From Eubacteriales bacterium (lineage in GTDB: Bacteria; Bacillota; Clostridia; Lachnospirales; Lachnospiraceae), in the NCBI GenBank assembly GCA_030527665.1, contig JAUNAK010000027.1:1-33259 (forward strand): a DNA stretch of 33,259 nucleotides, written 5' to 3'. Made by a program: the position numbers and the translations under genes. The notes beneath the pieces were generated by a model. It worked only from the letters and a program-made list of their open reading frames with translations, did no database searches and had not been told where the DNA came from. Below, in pieces: positions 15,902-23,819 of the stretch. Each line of letters opens with the position of its first letter. Position 1 is the first letter of the stretch.

Positions 15902-15915
15902 CCGATAAACGATTT

Positions 15916-15948
15916 GGAATTCGCTCGGATGTTTATCCGGGCGATTCC
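15916..15948 (+). terminator. Possible terminator or attenuator hairpin after the second giant gene
   Basis: GGAA-T-TCGCTCGGAT (15916-15930) pairs with ATCCGGGCGA-TTCC (15935-15948) through a 4-nt loop GTTT, with one G-U pair and one bulged T. It starts 15 nt after the stop. The following sequence ATTATAAGG has no long T-run, so termination may be partial; this would allow read-through into the downstream EPS genes. Confidence 0.55.
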
Positions 15949-15951
15949 ATT

Positions 15952-16152
15952 ATAAGGATGAGCACTTCCCGAGGCAGAGCCGAAGGCGAAAGGCGAGGGT
16001 TACGTGCGACCTATGCAGATGCACTTGATGATAAGTGAGACAGAAAATCTTCGATTTTCGTAGTCGAACTTATACAGAGTAAAGCGACCGAAGGGAAGCT
16101 TGAGTCTAGTACATCGCATAAGGATGAGCACTTCCCGCCTGGTACATTGCAT
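15952..16152 (+). repeat. Intergenic repeat element with 20-nt direct repeats
   Basis: An identical 20-nt sequence beginning ATAAGGATGAG occurs at 15952-15971 and 16118-16137, 166 nt apart. A second near-direct pair, GTACATCGCAT (16109-16119) and GTACATTGCAT (16142-16152), overlaps the end. Between them are short GCGAAAGGCGAGG-like runs and a long hairpin. No protein with a ribosome site is encoded. The layout looks like a small non-coding or mobile-derived repeat, or a local duplication. It fills most of the largest gap inside the cluster; I see no convincing promoter here for the downstream genes. Confidence 0.6.
16031..16073. other. Long imperfect hairpin in the intergenic repeat
   Basis: ATAAGT (16031-16036), GAC (16039-16041) and GAAAATC (16043-16049) pair in order with GATTTTC (16053-16059), GTC (16063-16065) and ACTTAT (16068-16073) around a TTC loop. 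The nested pairing suggests a folded RNA or a cruciform within the direct-repeat element. Confidence 0.65.
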
Positions 16153-16166
16153 TGAGAGATTAATAT

Positions 16167-17357
16167 ATGAAGGTTCTTCAGGTAAATACCGTGTATCCAT
16201 CCGGATCGACCGGTAAAATGATACAGGAAATTCATAAGGCACTTCTTGCATCCGGGCATTCGTCCGTGATCGTTTACGGAAGAGGAGAGACGTCTTCCGC
16301 AGAGGAAGCCGTGCGGCTGTGTCCGAATTTCTATGGACAGATGCAGAGCATGCTCAGCCGGATCACAGGCCTTCGATATGGAGGGTGCCGGCTTTCAACA
16401 AACCGGCTGATTCGTATGATCAGGCAGGAGAATCCGGATCTTGTTCATCTGCACAGCATCAATGATCATTTTGTCAATATCTATCAATTGATCAGCTGGC
16501 TGAAGGAGCAGAGGATCCCGACCGTGATCACCCTGCATGCAGAGTTTTTCTATACCGCAAACTGTTCGCATGCCATGGACTGCGGGAAATGGAAAAACGG
16601 GTGCGGTCATTGTCCGAGAGCTGCAGAGGCTGCAAGAACCTGGTTTCTGGACAGAACGGCTGAATCGTGGAAAAGAATGTATAACAGTTTTCAGGGAATG
16701 GAGCAGAACTGTGTGCTGGTTCCGGTATCTCCCTGGGTAGAAGAACGGGCACTGCAGTCGCCGATCCTGAATCGTATTCCCATGCAGACGATTCTTAACG
16801 GTATCAATACCGATACATTTTTTATGAGACAGGTAAAGGATCCTAAGAAAAAAACAGTATTTCATGCTACTGCATATTTTTCGGATCAAAAGGACCATCC
16901 CAAGGGAGGATGGCATGTTCTGCAGTTGGCAGAGCGAATGACAGATGTGCAGTTTGTTGTGGCAGGCAGATATAAAGAGGGGATGCGTGTACCGGAAAAT
17001 GTGATGCTTCTGGGAAATGTCAGTGAGCAGGAAAAGCTGGCCGAATTCTATGCATCTGCAGATCTGACACTGCTTACAAGTAAACGGGAGACGTTCTCTA
17101 TGCCATGTGCAGAAAGTCTTTGCTGCGGAACACCGGTCGTCGGGTATCGGGCAGGCGGACCGGAGTGCATAGCATTGAAAGAATACAGTGAGTTTGTTGA
17201 GTACGGGAATACGGAACTATTGGAGAGGTGCGTTAGAAAATGGCTGATGAAAAACGATATACAGAAGACAGATCTGGCGCACAGGGCGAAGCTGCGATTC
17301 TCGGGAGACAGAATGACCGGGGAATACCTGGCATTGTACAGCCAGATGCTGAACTGA
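16167..17357 (+). CDS. Glycosyltransferase family 4 (WcaC-like)
   Basis: 396-aa GT-B enzyme transferring a sugar from a nucleotide sugar to the growing repeat unit. The N-terminus MKVLQVNTVYPSGSTGKMIQ carries the Gly-rich acceptor loop. The middle ITLHAEFFYTANCSHAMDCG segment and the SPWVEE block are typical of WcaC-like capsule transferases. The donor half has TILNGINTDTFF and VVAGRYKEGM, then SKRETFSMPCAESLCCGTPV with the paired acidic residues of GT4. Length is usual. Its ribosome site (TTGAGAG) is modest. It opens the second EPS block after the 265-nt gap and is overlapped at its 3' end by the polymerase gene. Confidence 0.92.
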   Translation: MKVLQVNTVYPSGSTGKMIQEIHKALLASGHSSVIVYGRGETSSAEEAVRLCPNFYGQMQSMLSRITGLRYGGCRLSTNRLIRMIRQENPDLVHLHSINDHFVNIYQLISWLKEQRIPTVITLHAEFFYTANCSHAMDCGKWKNGCGHCPRAAEAARTWFLDRTAESWKRMYNSFQGMEQNCVLVPVSPWVEERALQSPILNRIPMQTILNGINTDTFFMRQVKDPKKKTVFHATAYFSDQKDHPKGGWHVLQLAERMTDVQFVVAGRYKEGMRVPENVMLLGNVSEQEKLAEFYASADLTLLTSKRETFSMPCAESLCCGTPVVGYRAGGPECIALKEYSEFVEYGNTELLERCVRKWLMKNDIQKTDLAHRAKLRFSGDRMTGEYLALYSQMLN

Positions 17358-18538
17358 TCACAGCGGAAAAATATTATCAGACAAGAGTTCTTTATCTTAT
17401 CTATCTTTGTGCTGCGGGGATCGTGATCACACAGGTCCTGGGATATAACAGCTGGTCCAGCCGGCTGTTCACCCTAACGTTTGTACTGACTTTTCTGCTG
17501 TGGATCATAACCGCGATGAAAGCAGTGAATGCCGGTGATCTGCTGGTATTATTCATTTCGTTATTTGCATTTATACATGTATTTTTGAATGCCTGGAGGA
17601 ATGGAGGAGAACTGAACTTTTCCTATCTGCGAAAATATATCATGTTTGTTACTTCGCTGTTCTTTCTGCAGGCAGTCAGCAAGATCGGGCTGACGGAGCA
17701 GGAGGAAAAAAGGATCGAACGTGGGATCACCTTTCTGTCTGTTTTTCTTGCTGCGGGTTATTTTGTGTTTGGACGAAAATTATATGTGATTAACGGAATC
17801 ACGACGAATTATCTGACCTTCCGGTTCACGAATCCGAATCTGACGGCGTTATTTCTTTCCTGCATTGCATATATGGAATTCTGTATGATATTAAAAAACA
17901 GAAAAGTGTATGGGAAAATACTGCATTTACTACTGTTTGCAGGGCTGGCCTTGTTTATAAAAGAGACACGTTCCAGAAATGCGCTTATCATTCTGGCAGT
18001 CTTTCTTGTGTTTGCTGTTCTGCTTTCTTTGAAACGAGCAGGAGCAATCCGGGTTCCGAAGGCTGTTTCCGTTTTGGTTTCCATATTTCCGATTCTGTTT
18101 GTCGTAGCTTATCTGGGCTTCTCATCCAATTATGGATTAAAGAGGAGACTGGCATTCCTGGTAAGCGAGGGAAAAGGCCTGGATTCCAGAATGAGTATCT
18201 GGAGACCGGCACTCAGTCGGTTTCACAGATCACCGATCGTCGGTGCGTATTACGAGATCTCGGGCGGCAGCGGGATGTCACAGCTTCATAATACGCATCT
18301 GGATATACTGGCATCCTATGGTGTATGGATTCTGATTCTGATATGTATACTGCTCTTTTACTGGCTGCATACATACGGCCGGCAGAGACGGGATAAGCTG
18401 CAGATGCTGTATTATCTGGGATTTGTATGTGTTTTGCTGCTTGGAATCGGTGAGGCTGCATTATTTTCCGGCGGTTTGGGTATCTATATACTTGCCGGCA
18501 TGTATCTGCTGTATCTGAAGCCGTCTACGGCAGTTTGA
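17240..18538 (+). CDS. Wzy-like O-antigen/capsule polymerase (O-antigen ligase family)
   Basis: 432-aa polytopic membrane protein with about ten hydrophobic helices starting near residue 50. The large loop contains KGLDSRMSIWRPALSRFHRS and GSGMSQLHNTHLDILASYG; the R-x3-W and H-N-x-H-x-D pattern is that of the Wzy_C/O-antigen ligase family. It should polymerise flipped repeat units at the outer membrane face. The start at 17240 overlaps the upstream gene by 118 nt, which is long. It is nevertheless the only standard start before the first helix, and GAGAGG at 17223-17228 lies 11 nt upstream. The hydrophilic N-terminal 45 residues are thus partly encoded by DNA shared with another frame and may be poorly conserved. 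Confidence 0.88.
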   Translation: MADEKRYTEDRSGAQGEAAILGRQNDRGIPGIVQPDAELITAEKYYQTRVLYLIYLCAAGIVITQVLGYNSWSSRLFTLTFVLTFLLWIITAMKAVNAGDLLVLFISLFAFIHVFLNAWRNGGELNFSYLRKYIMFVTSLFFLQAVSKIGLTEQEEKRIERGITFLSVFLAAGYFVFGRKLYVINGITTNYLTFRFTNPNLTALFLSCIAYMEFCMILKNRKVYGKILHLLLFAGLALFIKETRSRNALIILAVFLVFAVLLSLKRAGAIRVPKAVSVLVSIFPILFVVAYLGFSSNYGLKRRLAFLVSEGKGLDSRMSIWRPALSRFHRSPIVGAYYEISGGSGMSQLHNTHLDILASYGVWILILICILLFYWLHTYGRQRRDKLQMLYYLGFVCVLLLGIGEAALFSGGLGIYILAGMYLLYLKPSTAV

Positions 18539-18549
18539 GGGTGATGTAT

Positions 18550-19686
18550 ATGAAAACTGTATTTATCAGCAATTATTTTTCACACCATCAGAAGCCGCTT
18601 TCCGATGCCCTGTGGAAGGGAACGGAACAGCAGTATACTTTTATGCAGACGAAGGAAATGGATCAGGAAAGGATCCGTCTGGGATGGGGAGAAGCAGAGA
18701 TCCCCTGCTACGTAAAAAATGCCTCTTCTTTGATGGAAGAAGCCCCTGCAGAGATCCTGCTCACCGGTTCGGCACCGGAGAAACTTTGCAGTCGGCAGCG
18801 AGGAAAGAATACTCTGCATTTTCGATACTCGGAGAGACTGCTGAAAAACGGACCGGAATACAGAAAATTCCTGCCGCGATACATCCGGTATCACCTGCGG
18901 AATCCGAAACGTGCTTCGATCTATCTGTTATGTGCCGGTGCATATACGGCCGCTGATTATGCAAAATTCGGATTGTTCAGAGACAGAGCCTATCGATGGG
19001 GGTACTTTCCGGAAACGGTATACTATCGGGATATACAGGAACAGATTGCGAAGAAGAACAAGAAAAAGATTCTGTGGGTCGGCCGCTTCATTGAATGGAA
19101 ACATCCGGATACGGCGATCAATCTGGCTGACCGGTTAAAACAGGCAGGTATTCCCTTTGAACTGGATATGATCGGAGAGGGGGAACGAAAGGATCTGCTT
19201 TTGGAAAAGGTCGCTTCGCTGGGGCTGGAAAGAGAGGTACAGATCCATGGTGCCCGGACTCCCGGAGAAGTACGGGCGCACATGGAGGGAGCAGGTATCT
19301 TTCTGTTTACCAGTGATCATAGAGAAGGCTGGGGAGCTGTTGTCAATGAAGCGATGAACAGCGGCTGCGCAGTAGTGGCAAGTCATGCGGCGGGTTCGGT
19401 GCCGTATCTGATCCGGGATGGGAAGAATGGAATAATCTACCGATCCGGAGATGTGGAATCCCTTATGGATAAAACGGTATGTCTGCTCGCGGATGCAGAG
19501 TTACAGAAGAAACTGGGAGCAGCTGCCTATCAGACGATCATCCGGGAGTGGAATGCCGAAACTGCGGCAGAGAGACTTCTTCACCTTGCCGAGGCACTTA
19601 AAAAAGGGGAAGATGCAAGGCTGCTGTACAAAACAGGACCCTGCAGTCCGGCAACGCTGCTCAGAGAGGACTGGTATCACGTATGA
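18550..19686 (+). CDS. Glycosyltransferase family 4
   Basis: About 378-aa GT-B transferase. The chosen ATG at 18550 gives MKTVFISNYFSHHQKPLSDA and has GAGG at 18537-18540 nine nt upstream; earlier in-frame starts are TTG 18535 (overlapping the previous stop), GTG 18541 and ATG 18544. The C-terminal donor domain shows KILWVGRFIEWKHPDTAINL, LDMIGEGERKDLL and IFLFTSDHREGWGAVVNEAM. The last contains the E-x7-E (EGWGAVVNE) motif and is followed by SGCAVVASHAAGSVPYLI. It adds one sugar to the repeat unit. It directly follows wzy and overlaps the acetyltransferase start by 4 nt. Donor sugar unknown. Confidence 0.92.
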   Translation: MKTVFISNYFSHHQKPLSDALWKGTEQQYTFMQTKEMDQERIRLGWGEAEIPCYVKNASSLMEEAPAEILLTGSAPEKLCSRQRGKNTLHFRYSERLLKNGPEYRKFLPRYIRYHLRNPKRASIYLLCAGAYTAADYAKFGLFRDRAYRWGYFPETVYYRDIQEQIAKKNKKKILWVGRFIEWKHPDTAINLADRLKQAGIPFELDMIGEGERKDLLLEKVASLGLEREVQIHGARTPGEVRAHMEGAGIFLFTSDHREGWGAVVNEAMNSGCAVVASHAAGSVPYLIRDGKNGIIYRSGDVESLMDKTVCLLADAELQKKLGAAAYQTIIREWNAETAAERLLHLAEALKKGEDARLLYKTGPCSPATLLREDWYHV

Positions 19687-20201
19687 GACTGCGAACAATT
19701 AAAAAAGTGGTGTACATCGGCATCATAAATCATGTATTATCCGGAACATTTGCATTTTCTCTGAAGCGAAGAATGCTGAATGCTGTCGGTTATGAGATCG
19801 GAAAAGGTACAAAGGTTGTAGGGCCGATCTATTGTACGGCAAAGCTGAAGGCGGGGGAAAATGTGTGGATCGGAAGAGCACTTACGGTCGAGGGCAACGG
19901 AAGCGTGGAAATCGGAGACAATTGTGATCTGGCACCTGCCGTTACATTTCTTACCGGCGGACACCGGATCGGAACACATGGAAGGCGTGCCGGTCAGGGA
20001 GAATCCTATTCCATTTACGTGGGAAAAGGAACGTGGATCGGTGCACGAAGTACGATATGCGGAAATGTGAAGATCGGAGACGGATGCATAACAGCGGCAG
20101 GCACCTGTGTAGTGAAGGATGTTGAAGATGACTGTCTTGTCGGAGGTGTTCCGGCAGGGGTGATTCGGAAGTTAACGGATGAATCTGAAAAAAATAGTTA
20201 A
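19683..20201 (+). CDS. Hexapeptide-repeat O-acetyltransferase
   Basis: 172-aa left-handed beta-helix acyltransferase, probably using acetyl-CoA to acetylate a sugar of the repeat unit. The hexapeptide pattern runs through GKGTKVVGPIYCTAKLKAGE, VWIGRALTVEGNGSVEIGDN and, near the C-terminus, VGKGTWIGARSTICGNVKIG, DGCITAAGTCVVKDV and LVGGVPAGVIRKL. GGHRIGTHGRRAG supplies the His expected at the active site of maltose/galactoside acetyltransferase relatives. It overlaps the previous gene by 4 nt and the flippase gene by 23 nt, so it is translated as part of the operon. Serine acetyltransferase is unlikely because the helical N-terminal domain is absent. Confidence 0.9.
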   Translation: MRLRTIKKVVYIGIINHVLSGTFAFSLKRRMLNAVGYEIGKGTKVVGPIYCTAKLKAGENVWIGRALTVEGNGSVEIGDNCDLAPAVTFLTGGHRIGTHGRRAGQGESYSIYVGKGTWIGARSTICGNVKIGDGCITAAGTCVVKDVEDDCLVGGVPAGVIRKLTDESEKNS

Positions 20202-21483
20202 AAACAAAGTAATTAAAAATGCCGGATGGCTGATCGGCGGTAAGATCATAAACAAGATCCTGGCTTTTATAGTCGGGATCCTGACAGCCCGCTATCTGGG
20301 ACCGGGCAATTACGGGCTGATCAATTATGCGGCTGCCTATACGACCTTTTTTGCTGCCGTCTGCTCCCTGGGAATCAATTCGATCATTGTTAAGAATTTT
20401 CTGGAATTTCCGGATGAGCAGGAGGAAACGCTTGGAACCGCACTGGTTCTGAAGGGCATTGCCAGTCTGCTTTCTGCAGTTATGATCACCGGAATCGTTT
20501 ATGTAGTGGATCGCAATGAACCGGTGACGCTGGCTGTCGTAATTCTGAGCAGTCTGTCGCTGATCTTTCAGATCTATGATACCTTTCAGTACTGGTTTCA
20601 GTCCAGGCTGCAGTCCAAATATCCGGCAATCGCAACGAATATAGCCTACATAGTCGTTTCCGTTTTCAAGGTGATCCTTTTGATACTGGGCAAGGATGTA
20701 CGATGGTTTGCTTTGTCCAATTCTCTGGATTATATCGTCGCCGGTGTATTTTTATTTGTGATCTATAAAAAATCAAACGGAAAAAGGCTTTCGTTTTCCA
20801 TACGGAAGGGAAAGCAGCTGTTAAGCAAAAGCTGCAGCTTTATTATTTCCGGATTAATGGTCTCTATCTATGCAAGCACCGATAAACTGATGCTCAAGCG
20901 TTTTTTATCAGAGAGTGAGGTCGCGTATTATTCACTGGCATCAACGCTCAGTGTAACCTGGGCCTTTGTATTAACCGCCGTCATCGATTCGATGTATCCG
21001 GTGATCGTGGAAAAATACCAGACCGATTATGCGTCCTATGAACGCAAAAACAGGCAGCTGTATGGTATTGTTTTCTATGCGGCCATGCTGATGTCTGTTT
21101 TGATCGCGGGATTTTCCGGACCGATCATTCAGATCCTGTACGGGGAAAAATACCTCGGTGCGATCGTGCCGCTTCGAATCGTTGTCTGGTATACGGCCTT
21201 TTCCTATCTGGGCGTAGCCAGAAATGCATGGATGGTCTGTGAAGACAAACAGAAGTATCTGAATATTCTGTATCCGGTTGCGGCTGTTTCGAATGTACTG
21301 CTGAATTATCTGCTGATACCGAAATGGGGAGCATCCGGGGCAGCGGCTGCATCGCTTGTTACACAGATCATAACAACGACAGTTCTTCCTGCAATGATCC
21401 GGCCGCTTCGTCCGAATGTCCGGCTGATGCTGGAGGCTGTCGCATGCAGGGATCTTAGAAAAAATAAGAAAACAAGGAGCTGA
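20179..21483 (+). CDS. Wzx-like oligosaccharide flippase
   Basis: 434-aa MOP-superfamily membrane protein with about 12 hydrophobic helices, which moves undecaprenyl-linked repeat units across the membrane. The N-terminus NAGWLIGGKIINKILAFIVG then ILTARYLGPGNYGLINYAAA is the standard polysaccharide-biosynthesis flippase signature. An internal YASTDKLMLKRFLSESEVAYY segment marks the start of the second half. It begins inside the acetyltransferase gene (23-nt overlap) and ends 2 nt before capE. Together with the Wzy-like gene it shows that this is a Wzx/Wzy-dependent pathway. Confidence 0.93.
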   Translation: MNLKKIVKNKVIKNAGWLIGGKIINKILAFIVGILTARYLGPGNYGLINYAAAYTTFFAAVCSLGINSIIVKNFLEFPDEQEETLGTALVLKGIASLLSAVMITGIVYVVDRNEPVTLAVVILSSLSLIFQIYDTFQYWFQSRLQSKYPAIATNIAYIVVSVFKVILLILGKDVRWFALSNSLDYIVAGVFLFVIYKKSNGKRLSFSIRKGKQLLSKSCSFIISGLMVSIYASTDKLMLKRFLSESEVAYYSLASTLSVTWAFVLTAVIDSMYPVIVEKYQTDYASYERKNRQLYGIVFYAAMLMSVLIAGFSGPIIQILYGEKYLGAIVPLRIVVWYTAFSYLGVARNAWMVCEDKQKYLNILYPVAAVSNVLLNYLLIPKWGASGAAAASLVTQIITTTVLPAMIRPLRPNVRLMLEAVACRDLRKNKKTRS

Positions 21484-21485
21484 AA

Positions 21486-22514
21486 ATGTCTCAATTCAAT
21501 GGAAAAACATTACTGATCACAGGAGGAACCGGATCTTTCGGAAATGCTGTACTGAAACGTTTTCTTACTACGGATATCGGAGAGGTACGGATTCTTTCCA
21601 GAGATGAAAAAAAACAGGATGATATGCGTCATGAATACCAGGAGATGTATCCGGATGCAGCCCATAAGATCAAATTTTATATCGGAGATATCCGGGATTA
21701 TCATTCGATCGTAAATGCCTTTCGAGGAGTGGACTATGTATTTCATGCCGCTGCCCTGAAGCAGGTTCCTTCCTGTGAATTTTATCCGATTGAAGCAGTC
21801 AAAACCAATGTGCTGGGTTCGGACAATGTCATTTCGGCCTGTGTAGAGAATCATATAAAGAAAGCCATATTTTTGTCCACGGATAAAGCCGCATATCCCA
21901 TCAATGCCATGGGTATGACGAAGGCGGTCATGGAGAAGAATGTGATCGCCCGGTCCAGACAGATGCTGGATGGGGATCCGATCCTTTGTCTGACCAGGTA
22001 CGGAAATGTGATGGCTTCCAGAGGTTCGGTCATTCCGCTGTTCTGCAGCCAGATCGAAGAAGGTAAGCCGCTGACAATGACAAATCCCGCAATGACCCGC
22101 TTCATGATGACTTTGAATGATGCTGTTGATCTGGTTTTGTTTGCCTTTGAGCATGGGGAACAGGGCGATCTGTTCGTACAGAAAGCACCTGCAGCTACGA
22201 TCGAGACACTGGCGCAGGCGATTCTGGAACTGAAGAATTCCAATCTGGGTACAAAGACGATCGGAACAAGGCACGGGGAGAAAGTATACGAGGTTCTTGT
22301 TACAAGAGAAGAGATGGTTCGTGCGGTTGAGCTGGACGGCTTTTTCCGTATTGCTGCCGATAATCGTGATCTGAATTACGATAATTATTTCAGCAAAGGA
22401 AACCCGGTTCTGGAGCAGTATGAACAGTATACTTCGGAAAACACTAAGCGGCTGAATGTGGAAGAGATGAAACAGCTTCTTCTTAAACTCAGACTGTTCG
22501 GAGGGGACTATTAA
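21486..22514 (+). CDS. capE: UDP-GlcNAc 4,6-dehydratase/5-epimerase (CapE/FnlA type)
   Basis: Extended short-chain dehydrogenase that converts UDP-GlcNAc to the 2-acetamido-2,6-dideoxy-L-arabino-4-hexulose, first step to UDP-L-FucNAc. The NAD(P) loop TGGTGSFG is at residues 12-19. The family-typical AALKQVPSCEFYPIEAVKTN follows, then LSTDKAAYPINAMGMTK with M142 in place of the usual catalytic Tyr and K146 kept. This Met-x3-Lys arrangement is characteristic of CapE-like inverting dehydratases. The C-terminal RHGEKVYEVLVTREEMVRA is also diagnostic. 342 aa is the normal length. The stop abuts the capF start with no gap, and capF and capG follow in pathway order, strongly supporting this call over PseB. 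Confidence 0.93.
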   Translation: MSQFNGKTLLITGGTGSFGNAVLKRFLTTDIGEVRILSRDEKKQDDMRHEYQEMYPDAAHKIKFYIGDIRDYHSIVNAFRGVDYVFHAAALKQVPSCEFYPIEAVKTNVLGSDNVISACVENHIKKAIFLSTDKAAYPINAMGMTKAVMEKNVIARSRQMLDGDPILCLTRYGNVMASRGSVIPLFCSQIEEGKPLTMTNPAMTRFMMTLNDAVDLVLFAFEHGEQGDLFVQKAPAATIETLAQAILELKNSNLGTKTIGTRHGEKVYEVLVTREEMVRAVELDGFFRIAADNRDLNYDNYFSKGNPVLEQYEQYTSENTKRLNVEEMKQLLLKLRLFGGDY

Positions 22515-23696
22515 ATGAAGATACTGATAACCGGTGCAAACGGATTCATAGGAAAAAATCTGTATGCGTCGCTTCGTAATCTGCAGCTGGGGTACGATCG
22601 TACAAGAAAAGGGCTGCAGATCGACGAGATCTTTACCTGTGACAAAGAAACGGATCCGGCGGTACTGGAAGCCTATTGCGGGGAGGCGGATTTTGTATTC
22701 CATCTGGCAGGGGTAAACAGACCTGTACATCCGGAAGAATTCATGGAGGGAAATTATGATTTTTCCTCAGATCTGCTGTATATGCTAAAAAGACAGAAGA
22801 ATACCTGTCCGGTCATGCTTTCTTCTTCCATTCAGGCATCCCTGCAGGGACGATTTGCAGGAAGTGCATACGGACAGTCAAAACTTGCCTGTGAAGAATT
22901 GTTTTTCCTGTATGCACAGGAAACCGGCGCTCCGGTTTTTGTATATCGTTTTGAAAATGTATTCGGGAAATGGTCCAGACCGAATTATAATTCCGCAGTC
23001 GCCACCTTCTGTTATAATAGAGCACGAGACCTTCCGATTCGTGTGGATGACCGCAGTACGGAGCTGGAACTGATCTATATCGATGATCTGGTTGCCGAGC
23101 TGCTGGATGCATTGGAAGGCAGGGCACATATGCGTGAGGAGGCAGGTAAAACATACTGTTATGTTCCGACGCTGCATCGGCAGAGACTGGGAGATATTGT
23201 CGATCTGCTGGAACAGTTCCGGGAACAGCCCCGAACCCTGCAGATGCCTTCGATTCCGCAGGATTCTTTTGCTAAAAAACTGTATTCGACCTATCTTTCC
23301 TATCTGCCGGCCGAAAAGATCTCTTTTCCGCTGCAAATGCATACGGATGAGAGAGGAAGCTTTACGGAAATCCTTCGAACGGTCGATGCCGGGCAGTTCA
23401 GTGTGAATGTTTCCGGACCCGGAATCACAAAGGGAGAGCACTGGCATCACAGCAAATGGGAATTTTTTATTGTTGTGGCCGGCAGAGCACTGATCCGGCA
23501 GAGAAGGATCGATACGGATGAAGTGCTGGAGTTTGAAGTAAGCGGTGAGCAGCTGACAGCTGTGCATATGCTTCCCGGATATACACACAACATTATCAAT
23601 GTATCACAGACGGAAAATCTGGTTACCCTGATGTGGGCAAATGAATCATTTGATCCGGGACATCCGGATACGTTTCATGAGAATGTGATCGTATAA
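22515..23696 (+). CDS. capF: UDP-2-acetamido-2,6-dideoxy-hexulose reductase (CapF/FnlB type)
   Basis: Bifunctional 393-aa enzyme of the UDP-L-FucNAc pathway. An N-terminal SDR domain reduces the 4-keto sugar and a C-terminal cupin domain acts at the epimerisation stage. Visible motifs are TGANGFIG (6-13), YGQSK (119-123) as the Tyr-x3-Lys pair, and a metal-binding cupin starting near HTDERGSF with EHWHHSKWE (H309, H311/H312, E316) and HMLPGYTHNI. Domain order and length match CapF. Translation is directly coupled to capE. A purine-rich tandem repeat separates it from capG. Confidence 0.95.
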   Translation: MKILITGANGFIGKNLYASLRNLQLGYDRTRKGLQIDEIFTCDKETDPAVLEAYCGEADFVFHLAGVNRPVHPEEFMEGNYDFSSDLLYMLKRQKNTCPVMLSSSIQASLQGRFAGSAYGQSKLACEELFFLYAQETGAPVFVYRFENVFGKWSRPNYNSAVATFCYNRARDLPIRVDDRSTELELIYIDDLVAELLDALEGRAHMREEAGKTYCYVPTLHRQRLGDIVDLLEQFREQPRTLQMPSIPQDSFAKKLYSTYLSYLPAEKISFPLQMHTDERGSFTEILRTVDAGQFSVNVSGPGITKGEHWHHSKWEFFIVVAGRALIRQRRIDTDEVLEFEVSGEQLTAVHMLPGYTHNIINVSQTENLVTLMWANESFDPGHPDTFHENVIV

Positions 23697-23708
23697 GAGG
23701 AAACTTAC

Positions 23709-23808
23709 AGAGAAGTATAGAAGCGTATAGAGAAGTACAGAAGCGTACAGAAAAGTATATAGAGAATATAAAAAAGTACAGAAGAACACAGAGAAGTACA
23801 GAGGAGTG
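23709..23808 (+). repeat. Purine-rich 20-bp tandem repeat between capF and capG
   Basis: Five imperfect units of about 20 bp: 23709-23728, 23729-23748, 23749-23769, 23770-23789 and 23790-23807. The first two are AGAGAAGTATAGAAGCGTAT and the same with T-to-C changes at two positions. Each has an inner 10-bp period of AGAGAAGTAY. The strand is almost free of C and G-C pairs, so little RNA structure is expected. The last unit leads into AGGAG (23802-23806), the probable capG ribosome site. Confidence 0.85.
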
Positions 23809-23819
23809 AAAGCAGAGCA

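Noticed and set aside
16000-16251. Small - strand ORFs across the intergenic repeat
   Set aside because: No ribosome site, and they run into the GT4 gene on the other strand; the region reads as structured non-coding DNA.
21510-22730. - strand open frame of 406 codons
   Set aside because: It lies opposite capE and the start of capF, whose motifs are unambiguous.
23709-23808. CRISPR array
   Set aside because: The 20-bp units are directly adjacent with no unique spacers and no cas genes nearby.
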